From Alphaproteobacteria bacterium (GTDB lineage: Bacteria; Pseudomonadota; Alphaproteobacteria; DSM-16000; Inquilinaceae): 8,448 bases of DNA. Positions 1 through 5,656 of this stretch are shown piece by piece. A program made the position numbers and the translations under genes. The stretch's first letter is position 1. Each line of letters begins with the position of its first letter. The notes below the pieces were generated by a model. The model was given only the letters and a program-made list of their open reading frames with translations, was not told where the DNA came from and searched no databases. The stretch is taken from positions 1-8,448 of the forward strand of contig JAJUFW010000098.1 in the NCBI GenBank assembly GCA_029263555.1. Reading direction: 5' to 3'.

Positions 1-670
1 ACAGATCCTCCGGCGTTTTGGGCGCCTTGGCGGCAATGATGCGGCGTTCCCGCTCGGCCGAAGGATAGTCGACCCAGTGATAGAAGCAGCGGCGCTTCAG
101 AGCGTCGTGGATCTCCCGCGTTCGGTTCGACGTGATCACGACGATCGGAGGGGTATCGGCCCTGATGGTGCCGACCTCGGGGATCGTGACCTGAAAGTCG
201 GACAGGACTTCCAGGAGATACGCCTCGAACGGCTCATCGGTACGGTCCAGCTCGTCGATCAGGAGCACCGCCGGGCCATCGTCATCGCATTCCAGCGCCT
301 GCAGAAGGGGCCGTCGAATCAGGAAGCTCTCATCGAAGATATTCCGCTCCAGGGCTTGGCGGTCCCGTTCGCCTGCGGCTTCGGCCAGCCGGATCTCCAG
401 CATCTGCCGGGGATAGTTCCATTCATAGACAGCTGAGGCGACGTCGAGCCCTTCGTAGCATTGGAGGCGGACGAGGCGCCGGCCGAGGGTCGCCGCAAGC
501 ACCTTGGCGATCTCGGTCTTGCCGACGCCGGCCTCACCCTCCAGGAACAGGGGGCGTCGAAGCTTCAGCGCAAGGAAGAGTGCGGTTGCGAGTGCCCGGT
601 CCCCGACATAGCCGCCGGCCCCCAGAAGCTCTAGCGTCGCGTCGACGTTGTCGGGAAGGGGATGGGGCAT
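1..670 (-). CDS. coxD: CoxD-like MoxR-family AAA+ ATPase (3' end cut by window edge)
   Basis: The 223 visible residues form the N-terminal part of a MoxR-type AAA+ ATPase. Walker A is GEAGVGKT (residues 45-52), Walker B is LLIDE (136-140), a sensor-1-like ITSN follows at 179-182, and an arginine pair in LKRRCFYHW (191-199) could supply the arginine finger. No stop is reached, so the C-terminal lid lies off the left edge. In Oligotropha CoxD, a MoxR ATPase, acts in maturing the CODH metal site; by analogy this protein would remodel the neighbouring CoxSLM enzyme, probably with a VWA protein (CoxE) encoded further left. That partner is not visible here. The ATG at 670 has AGGA (677-680) six bases upstream. 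A GTG five codons further upstream is possible but has no Shine-Dalgarno sequence. It follows coxM by 205 bp with a hairpin between, so it may be transcribed separately. MoxR ATPase is secure; the coxD assignment rests on context. Confidence 0.88.
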   Translation of the reverse strand, partial: MPHPLPDNVDATLELLGAGGYVGDRALATALFLALKLRRPLFLEGEAGVGKTEIAKVLAATLGRRLVRLQCYEGLDVASAVYEWNYPRQMLEIRLAEAAGERDRQALERNIFDESFLIRRPLLQALECDDDGPAVLLIDELDRTDEPFEAYLLEVLSDFQVTIPEVGTIRADTPPIVVITSNRTREIHDALKRRCFYHWVDYPSAERERRIIAAKAPKTPEDL

Positions 671-724
671 TCCGGATCCTGCTGACACTGCCGGGTTCGG
701 GTCGAATCGGCGGACATGGTAAGA

Positions 725-741
725 CGCCTGATAAACAGGCG
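725..741. other. Small inverted repeat upstream of the MoxR gene
   Basis: CGCCTG and CAGGCG flank a five-base ATAAA spacer, a perfect 6-bp dyad about 55 bp upstream of the MoxR start codon. It could be a leader hairpin or a small operator. I see no convincing -35/-10 pair around it; the only AT-rich candidate is a TATATG on the minus strand (749-754) with a poor -35. Confidence 0.3.
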
Positions 742-826
742 ACGGCGGCATATAGACGCAAGACCGCGCGATTGGGGCCGGTGGCCGGCGCGATTCCGCC
801 CTTCAGTCGCCAGGGCGGCTGACGGC

Positions 827-851
827 AAAGGGGGAGCGCGGCTGCTCCCCC
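827..851 (-). terminator. Terminator-like hairpin after coxM
   Basis: On the minus strand GGGGGAGC, a six-base loop and GCTCCCCC form a perfect 8-bp GC-rich stem (830-851), followed by only three T's (827-829). It starts 24 bp beyond the coxM stop. The short T tract makes it a weak or partial intrinsic terminator, suited to lowering rather than stopping read-through into the MoxR gene. A second stem lies just beyond (CCGCCCT at 796-802 with AGGGCGG at 812-818) and could add to the effect. Confidence 0.5.
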
Positions 852-875
852 CGACCATTCTGAAGGATTGAACGG

Positions 876-1673
876 TCAGACGCAGGCTGCGACTGCCCGT
901 TTCGCCATCACGCCGATCAGATGGGCCCGGTATTCGGAGGAGGCGTGAATGTCGCCGTTCAGGCCGTCGGACGGAATGGCGATGCCGTCCAGCGCCTTGG
1001 GCGAGAAGTCGGCTGACAGGGCCTGTTCCATCTCTGTCGCCCTGAACACGCCATCGGCCCCGGCCCCGGTGATCGCGACGCGTACCCCGCCGCCCGTTTT
1101 TGCCACCAGGACGCCGACCACGGCATAGCGGCTGGCAGGGTTCGGGAACTTGACATAGGCCGCCGCCTGCGGAACCGGAAAAGCAATTCGGGTGATCAGC
1201 TCGTCCGGCTCCAGCGCTGTCGTGAACATGCCCTGGAAGAAGTCGTCGGCGGCGATGTCCCGCTTGTTGGTGCGGATGGTCGCGCCGAGGCCCAGCACGG
1301 CTGCCGGGTAGTCCGCTGCCGGATCGTTGTTGGCGACCGATCCGCCGATCGTACCCCGATTGCGGACCTGGGGATCCCCGATGCCGCCGGCAAGGCGGGC
1401 CAGCGCGGGGATCGACCGGCGCACGATATCGGACGCCGCCACATCCGCATGGCAGGTCATGGCGCCGATGACCAGCGATCCGGACTCCTCGCCGATGCCC
1501 TTCAACTCGTCGACGCGGGCAAGGTCGATCAGGTCGGAAGGCGAGGCGAGGCGTTGCTTCAGCGTCGGAATGAGCGTCATCCCGCCGGCCACCAGCTTGC
1601 CGTCGGCGGCCGCCGCGAGTGCCGCGGCGGCATCGGCGACCGAAGCCGGCTGGTGATAGTCGAACGCGTACAT
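876..1673 (-). CDS. coxM: CODH-family medium subunit, FAD-binding (CoxM)
   Basis: This 265-residue protein is the FAD subunit of a three-part molybdenum hydroxylase. It receives electrons from the [2Fe-2S] subunit and passes them to a quinone or other acceptor. The two FAD-contacting motifs are present: AGGMT at 29-33 (family form AGGxS/T) and TIGGSVANNDPAAD at 108-121. The C-terminal third (about 170-265) matches the CO_deh_flav_C fold, with ITGAGADGVFRA near 201. The length is close to the family's usual 260-290. The start is clear: AGGAGGA (1681-1687) lies seven bases from the ATG and overlaps the coxL stop, with 13 bp between the two genes. That implies coupled translation and a fixed subunit ratio. 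It is the last gene of coxS-coxL-coxM and is followed by a hairpin. Xanthine-dehydrogenase-type FAD subunits share this fold, so substrate cannot be read from it. Confidence 0.95.
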   Translation of the reverse strand: MYAFDYHQPASVADAAAALAAAADGKLVAGGMTLIPTLKQRLASPSDLIDLARVDELKGIGEESGSLVIGAMTCHADVAASDIVRRSIPALARLAGGIGDPQVRNRGTIGGSVANNDPAADYPAAVLGLGATIRTNKRDIAADDFFQGMFTTALEPDELITRIAFPVPQAAAYVKFPNPASRYAVVGVLVAKTGGGVRVAITGAGADGVFRATEMEQALSADFSPKALDGIAIPSDGLNGDIHASSEYRAHLIGVMAKRAVAACV

Positions 1674-1686
1674 CGAACGGTCCTCC

Positions 1687-4056
1687 TTATTCCGCGGCCT
1701 GGGCCATGCGACCGCGTTGCAGGGCTTGCCAGACCCGCTCCGGCGAGGCCGGCATCTGCAGGTCGTTGACGCCGATGGCGTCGGTCACGGCGTTCATGAC
1801 CGCCGCCGGAGCCGCAATGGCGCCGGCCTCCCCGCAGCCCTTGACGCCAAGCGGGTTCGACGGGTTCTCGGTAATCGTCATGCCGACCTTGAAGCTGGGC
1901 AGGTCGTGGGCCCTCGGCATCGAATAGTCCATGAACGAGCCTGTCAGGAGCTGGCCGGATTCAGGGTCATAGACGCAGTTCTCCAGCAGCGCCTGGCCGA
2001 TTCCCTGGGCGATGCCGCCATGGACCTGGCCTTCGACGATCATCGGATTGATGATCTTCCCGAAATCGTCGACCGCGACGAAATTGACGATCTCCACGAC
2101 GCCCGTATCCGGATCGACCTCGACCTCGCAGATCTGGCATCCGGCCGGGAAGGTGAAGTTGAGGGGGTCGTAGAAGGCGCTTTCCTCCAGCCCCGGCTCG
2201 ACACCGGCCGGGAAATTATGGGGCACATAGGCGGCGAAGGCGATCTCCTGGATCGTCTTGGAGCGGTCGGTGCCGGCAACCGTGAACTTGCCGTCCTTGA
2301 ACTCGATGTCCGCCTCGGCTGCCTCCATGAGGTGGGCGGCGATCTTCCGGCCCTTGGCGATGATCTTCTCGGCCGCCTTGTACAGGGCGGACCCGCCCAC
2401 GGCGAGGGAGCGGGAGCCGTAGGTGCCCATGCCGAACGGCGTCTTCTCGGTGTCGCCGTGGATCACCTCGACCTGCTCGGTCGGCACGCCGAGCTGGCTT
2501 GCGATCAGTTGGGCGAAGGTCGTCTCGTGCCCCTGACCATGGCTGTGGGAACCGGTGTAGACCAGGACGTTGCCCGTCGGGTTGAACCGGATCTTGGCGC
2601 TTTCCCACAAGCCGACGCCGGCGCCCAGCGACCCTACGGCTGCCGAAGGCGCGAGGCCGCAGGCCTCGATATAGCAGGAGAACCCGATGCCCCGAAGCCT
2701 GCCTCGGGCCTCGCTTTCCGCCTTGCGGCGGGGATAGTTCTCATAGTCGACGAGGCGCAGGGCCTCCGAGAGCGAGGCTTCGTAATTCCCGCAGTCATAG
2801 GTCATGATGACCGGGGTCTGATAGGGGTACTGGTCTGGCCGGATGAAGTTGCGGCGCCGCAGTTCCGCCGGATCCATCCCCAACTCCCGCGCCGCGGTCT
2901 CGACCAGGCGTTCGACGACATAGGTCGCTTCGGGCCGGCCGGCGCCGCGATAGGCATCGACGGGGGCGGTGTTCGTATAGACGCCGTCGACCTCCGCATA
3001 GATCGCCGGAATCGCGTACTGGCCGGAAAGCAGCGGCGCGTAGAGATAGGTCGGCACGCAAGAGGAGAAGGTGGAGAGATAGGCGCCGAGATTGGCCGTC
3101 GTGTGCACCCGCATGCCCAGGATCCGCCCGTCCTGGTCCAGCGCCAGTTCGGCATGGGTGACGTGGTCCCGGCCATGAGCGTCGGCGAGGAAGGCTTCGC
3201 TCCGCTCGGCGGTCCACTTGACCGGTCGGCCGACCTTTTTGGCCGCCCAGGCGCAGACCGTCTCCTCGGCGTAGATGAAGATCTTCGAGCCGAAGCCTCC
3301 GCCTACGTCGGGCGCGATCACCCGCAGCTTGTGCTCCGGGGCCAGGCCGACGAAAGCCGACAGGACTAGGCGCGCCACATGGGGATTCTGGCTCGTCGTG
3401 TAGAGGGTGAACGTATCCATGCCGCTGTCGTATTCGCCGACGGCGGCGCGCGGCTCGATCGCATTCGGGATCAGCCGGTTGTTGACCAGATCGATGCGGG
3501 TGACGTGATGGGCCCTGGAAAAGGCGGCCTCGGTCTCGGCCTTGTTCCCCAGCTCCCATTCGAACACGGTATTGGCCGGGATGTCGTCATGTACCCGCAC
3601 GGGCGAGGTCCTGGCTTCCGCCGTCGACACGACGGCGGGCAGAACCTCGTAGTCGACCTCGATCAGTTCGGCCGCATCCTTCGCCTGGTTGAGCGTCTCC
3701 GCGATCACGACGGCGACATGGTCGCCCACGTAACGCACCTTCCCCTGCGCCAGGGCGGGGTGCGGGCCGGCCTTCATCGGCGACCCGTCCTTGGAATGGA
3801 TCATCCAGCCGCAGATCAGCCCGCCGATCCCGTCGGCAGCAAGATCCTCCCCGGTCAGGACCGCGAGGACGCCGGGCGCTGCTTCCGCGGCGGTCTTGTC
3901 GATGCCGCGGATCCTGGCGTGGGCGTGGGGACTGCGCAGAAAATAGGCGTAAGTCTGGCCGGGGCGGTTGATGTCGTCCGTGTAGTGCCCCTTGCCGGTC
4001 AGGAAACGACGATCCTCCTTGCGGCGCAGCGGGGCGCCGATGCCGTCTGACAGCAT
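1687..4056 (-). CDS. coxL: CODH-family large subunit, form II type, molybdenum-binding (CoxL-like)
   Basis: This 789-residue catalytic subunit binds the molybdenum-cytosine-dinucleotide cofactor. In order I see an N-terminal aldehyde oxidase/xanthine dehydrogenase a/b hammerhead domain (about 19-135), the cofactor motif GGGFGSK (252-258), the active-site loop AYRGAGR (368-374), GQGHET (507-512) and GVKGCGEAG (737-745), where Glu743 matches the conserved catalytic base of the xanthine oxidase family. Form I CODH has AYxCSFR in the loop, whose cysteine holds copper; here that position is Gly371, so no Cu-S-Mo site is expected. This defines form II, whose substrate may be CO or another small molecule. 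The start is set at 4056 because AGGGAGG (4064-4070) lies seven bases before it; an in-frame ATG 13 codons upstream lies inside coxS and lacks such a site. It follows coxS after 13 bp and is followed by coxM after 13 bp. Confidence 0.95.
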   Translation of the reverse strand: MLSDGIGAPLRRKEDRRFLTGKGHYTDDINRPGQTYAYFLRSPHAHARIRGIDKTAAEAAPGVLAVLTGEDLAADGIGGLICGWMIHSKDGSPMKAGPHPALAQGKVRYVGDHVAVVIAETLNQAKDAAELIEVDYEVLPAVVSTAEARTSPVRVHDDIPANTVFEWELGNKAETEAAFSRAHHVTRIDLVNNRLIPNAIEPRAAVGEYDSGMDTFTLYTTSQNPHVARLVLSAFVGLAPEHKLRVIAPDVGGGFGSKIFIYAEETVCAWAAKKVGRPVKWTAERSEAFLADAHGRDHVTHAELALDQDGRILGMRVHTTANLGAYLSTFSSCVPTYLYAPLLSGQYAIPAIYAEVDGVYTNTAPVDAYRGAGRPEATYVVERLVETAARELGMDPAELRRRNFIRPDQYPYQTPVIMTYDCGNYEASLSEALRLVDYENYPRRKAESEARGRLRGIGFSCYIEACGLAPSAAVGSLGAGVGLWESAKIRFNPTGNVLVYTGSHSHGQGHETTFAQLIASQLGVPTEQVEVIHGDTEKTPFGMGTYGSRSLAVGGSALYKAAEKIIAKGRKIAAHLMEAAEADIEFKDGKFTVAGTDRSKTIQEIAFAAYVPHNFPAGVEPGLEESAFYDPLNFTFPAGCQICEVEVDPDTGVVEIVNFVAVDDFGKIINPMIVEGQVHGGIAQGIGQALLENCVYDPESGQLLTGSFMDYSMPRAHDLPSFKVGMTITENPSNPLGVKGCGEAGAIAAPAAVMNAVTDAIGVNDLQMPASPERVWQALQRGRMAQAAE

Positions 4057-4063
4057 TGCATAG

Positions 4064-4070
4064 CCTCCCT
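4064..4070 (-). promoter_or_regulatory. coxL ribosome binding site (decides start)
   Basis: AGGGAGG on the minus strand sits seven bases before the ATG at 4056, and its first A is the last base of the coxS stop codon. It selects this ATG over the in-frame upstream ATG at 4095 inside coxS, and it suggests that ribosomes ending coxS re-initiate on coxL. Confidence 0.8.
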
Positions 4071-4561
4071 CATTCCGCCGCGTGCGCGGGCGCACCGCGC
4101 AGAGCTTCCGCGGCCGCCAGAACCGCTTTCACGATATTGTGGTAGCCGGTACACCGGCAGATATTTCCCTCCAGCCACTCACGCACTTCGCGCTCCGTGG
4201 GGGAGGGATTGTTCTTCAGCAGATCGGCCACGCTCATGACCATGCCCGGGGTGCAGAAGCCGCACTGGAGGCCGTGATTTTCGCGGAAGGCGGCCTGGAT
4301 CGGGTGAAGGGTGCCATCGGCGGCCGCCATGCCTTCAATGGTGGTGACGACGCGTCCGTCGGCCTGGACCGCCAGCATCGTGCAGCTTTTCACTGATCGC
4401 CCGTCGACATGCACGACGCAGGCACCGCACTGGCTCGTGTCGCAGCCGACATGCGTACCGGTAAGGCCGAGATGCTCGCGAAGGAATTGAACCAGCAAGG
4501 TCCGGGGCTCAACTTCCCTTGAGACCGCCTTGCCGTTCACCGTCATGGAAACGGTGGGCAT
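4070..4561 (-). CDS. coxS: CODH-family small subunit, two [2Fe-2S] clusters (CoxS)
   Basis: This 163-residue protein is the iron-sulfur subunit that relays electrons from the molybdenum site to FAD. The N-terminal plant-ferredoxin-like domain carries Cys40, Cys45, Cys48 and Cys60 in the CxxxxCGxC...C pattern. The C-terminal helical domain carries Cys100 and Cys103 (QCGFCTPGM) and Cys135 and Cys137 (NICRCTGY). All eight ligands are present, and the length is near the family's usual 155-170. The ATG at 4561 has GGGAGGA (4567-4573) at good spacing; the next in-frame ATG, at residue 6, has none. It is the first gene of the structural S-L-M set and has its own candidate promoter at 4653-4681, with a leader of roughly 85 bases. 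A small dyad in the leader (GCGGC 4606-4610 and GCCGC 4618-4622) has no known role. The same fold serves many molybdenum hydroxylases; the neighbours give the CODH-like label. Confidence 0.96.
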   Translation of the reverse strand: MPTVSMTVNGKAVSREVEPRTLLVQFLREHLGLTGTHVGCDTSQCGACVVHVDGRSVKSCTMLAVQADGRVVTTIEGMAAADGTLHPIQAAFRENHGLQCGFCTPGMVMSVADLLKNNPSPTEREVREWLEGNICRCTGYHNIVKAVLAAAEALRGAPAHAAE

Positions 4562-4652
4562 TGAGATCCTCCCAAACGTAGCGTGACCGAAGTCGAAAGC
4601 CTCGTGCGGCTTGAACCGCCGCTTCTACCCGGGAATAACCCCCCTCGATGTA

Positions 4653-4681
4653 AGGCTATGGGTGGGCCGGGGATCGGTCAA
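4653..4681 (-). promoter_or_regulatory. Candidate sigma-70 promoter for coxSLM
   Basis: On the minus strand TTGACC (4676-4681) and TAGCCT (4653-4658) are exactly 17 bp apart, about 90 bp before the coxS start. The -35 is a close match to TTGACA; the -10 is a moderate match. Nearly the same arrangement stands before coxG. A GAATG direct repeat with four bases between (4687-4700) lies six bases upstream of the -35, where an activator could bind. Start site not known. Confidence 0.55.
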
Positions 4682-4720
4682 GCGGCCATTCCGTACATTC
4701 AACGGCAGCCCGTCCCGCGC

Positions 4721-5473
4721 TCAGAGGGCGAGGATCACCAAGAGCAGGATCAGGATCGCAAGGCCGATGATCCAGGTCACCGGGCTGAGGCCGCCCGATG
4801 CCGGCCAGCGGGACGCAGGTGTGCCGGTCGCCTGCTTCGTGCCTTCTCCCCGGCCGGCTGTGGCCGAAGCGGCCGCAGCATCGACATCCGGCTGCGCCGG
4901 CGGGAACGGCACAGCGGGCTCGACGGCGACCTCCCGTTCGGGGGGCATCGGCCCGGTGTCCGCAGGCGCCGCTTCGGCTGCCGGCGGTTGCGGCGCCTCC
5001 GCCACCGCAGGCGCTTCTTCCGCGCCGACCGGTTCGGCAACCCGTTCGCTGAATCGGCGAAAGAATTCATCCGCCATCTTCTTGGCCGTGCCGTCGATCA
5101 GGCGGGCACCGAGCTGGGCCAGCTTGCCGCCGACATTCGCCGAGACCTCGTAGGCGAGGAGGGTCATCGTCGGGCTCTCGGCCGCAAGATTGACCTTCGC
5201 GCTTCCCTTGGCGAAGCCTGCCGCCCCGCCCTTGCCCTCGCCGGAGATCACGTAGCTTTCGGGCGGGACAAGGTCGCTCAGGGTGACATTGCCGGTGAAT
5301 CGCGCTTTTACCGGACCGACTGCAGCCGTCACCTTGGCTACGAAGGTCGTGGGCGACGTCTTTTCCAGGCTTTCGCAGCCCGGAATGCAGACCTTGAGGA
5401 CTTCCGGATCGTTCAGGGCCTCCCAGACCCGCTCGCGAGGTGCTGCAACGCGGTACTCACCCTTCATGTCCAT
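4721..5473 (-). CDS. coxG: CoxG-like SRPBCC protein with C-terminal membrane anchor
   Basis: This 250-residue protein has an N-terminal SRPBCC (CoxG family) domain at about 1-146, opening MDMKGEYRVAAPRERVWEAL and containing the typical CIPGCESLE segment near 29-37. A Pro/Ala/Glu-rich low-complexity linker follows (about 147-225), then one hydrophobic helix at the extreme C-terminus (about 233-250, IIGLAILILLLVILAL). CoxG proteins recruit CODH to the cytoplasmic membrane and are linked to electron delivery to quinone; this layout, a lipid- or quinone-binding cup on a flexible tether, fits that role. The start at 5473 is chosen because GGAG (5483-5486) lies nine bases upstream and a promoter -10 sits at 5523-5528. 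The open frame reaches a TTG at 5551 and an ATG at 5509, but those overlap the promoter or lack a Shine-Dalgarno sequence; ATG at 5467 is a close alternative. It precedes coxS by 159 bp, on the same strand. Confidence 0.9.
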   Translation of the reverse strand: MDMKGEYRVAAPRERVWEALNDPEVLKVCIPGCESLEKTSPTTFVAKVTAAVGPVKARFTGNVTLSDLVPPESYVISGEGKGGAAGFAKGSAKVNLAAESPTMTLLAYEVSANVGGKLAQLGARLIDGTAKKMADEFFRRFSERVAEPVGAEEAPAVAEAPQPPAAEAAPADTGPMPPEREVAVEPAVPFPPAQPDVDAAAASATAGRGEGTKQATGTPASRWPASGGLSPVTWIIGLAILILLLVILAL

Positions 5474-5482
5474 GGCGCAGAT

Positions 5483-5486
5483 CTCC
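5483..5486 (-). promoter_or_regulatory. coxG ribosome binding site (decides start)
   Basis: GGAG on the minus strand is nine bases from the ATG at 5473 and fifteen from the ATG at 5467, favouring the former. The upstream in-frame ATG at 5509 has no comparable site. Confidence 0.55.
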
Positions 5487-5522
5487 GTCCAGCCTACCTG
5501 GGATCGCATCTTTGTTTCTGAA

Positions 5523-5551
5523 AGGCTAGCCGTCGGATAGCGAAGCGGCAA
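5523..5551 (-). promoter_or_regulatory. Candidate sigma-70 promoter for coxG
   Basis: TTGCCG (5546-5551) and TAGCCT (5523-5528) on the minus strand are 17 bp apart. The -10 hexamer, its following T, the spacing and the GCTTG at the -35 are shared with the candidate coxS promoter. It would give a leader of about 40 bases before the coxG ATG at 5473. Confidence 0.5.
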
Positions 5552-5575
5552 GCTTCAGGGGTGTCGAATTGAAAC

Positions 5576-5604
5576 TTGGCGCTCCCAGCCTCATCCGCCA
5601 TACT
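5576..5604 (+). promoter_or_regulatory. Candidate promoter for the transporter gene
   Basis: TTGGCG (5576-5581) and CATACT (5599-5604) are 17 bp apart, each matching four of six consensus bases, about 55 bp before the GTG start. The -10 overlaps the dyad at 5592-5624. It lies back to back with the coxG promoter, whose -35 begins 24 bp away. Confidence 0.35.
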
Positions 5605-5624
5605 CCGCCGTCCTTCGGCGGATG
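5592..5624. other. Two overlapping, mutually exclusive inverted repeats
   Basis: CATCCGCC (5592-5599) is perfectly complementary to GGCGGATG (5617-5624). The nested TCCGCCG (5604-5610) is complementary to CGGCGGA (5616-5622) across a five-base loop. Both cannot form at once, since they share the right arm. It could be an operator dyad over the transporter promoter or a leader RNA structure. Confidence 0.45.
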
Positions 5625-5644
5625 CCCGCCAGTTCCCGGATTGT

Positions 5645-5648
5645 GGAG
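5645..5648 (+). promoter_or_regulatory. Transporter ribosome binding site (decides GTG start)
   Basis: GGAG is eight bases before the GTG at 5657. The longer open frame begins at a TTG (5576) with no Shine-Dalgarno sequence, so the GTG is preferred. Confidence 0.65.
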
Positions 5649-5656
5649 AAACTTTC

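Noticed and set aside
77..436. A 119-codon plus-strand open frame at the left end
   Set aside because: It is antisense to the MoxR ATPase, whose Walker motifs are intact on the other strand.
1717..3369. A 550-codon open frame on the plus strand opposite coxL
   Set aside because: It lies wholly antisense to a well-conserved catalytic gene; its composition (rich in Arg, Asp, Gly) is what the opposite frame of a high-GC gene gives, and it shows no domain.
1687..4561. Calling the enzyme a proven CO dehydrogenase
   Set aside because: The copper-binding AYxCSFR loop is absent, so CO oxidation cannot be claimed from sequence.
5576..5656. A longer N-terminus of the transporter from the TTG at 5576
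   Set aside because: It has no Shine-Dalgarno sequence, would place a non-hydrophobic stretch before the signal peptide, and overlaps the likely promoter; the GTG at 5657 has GGAG at proper spacing.
5474..5656. A known riboswitch class in the divergent gap
   Set aside because: Only simple dyads are seen; I could not match a conserved riboswitch core.
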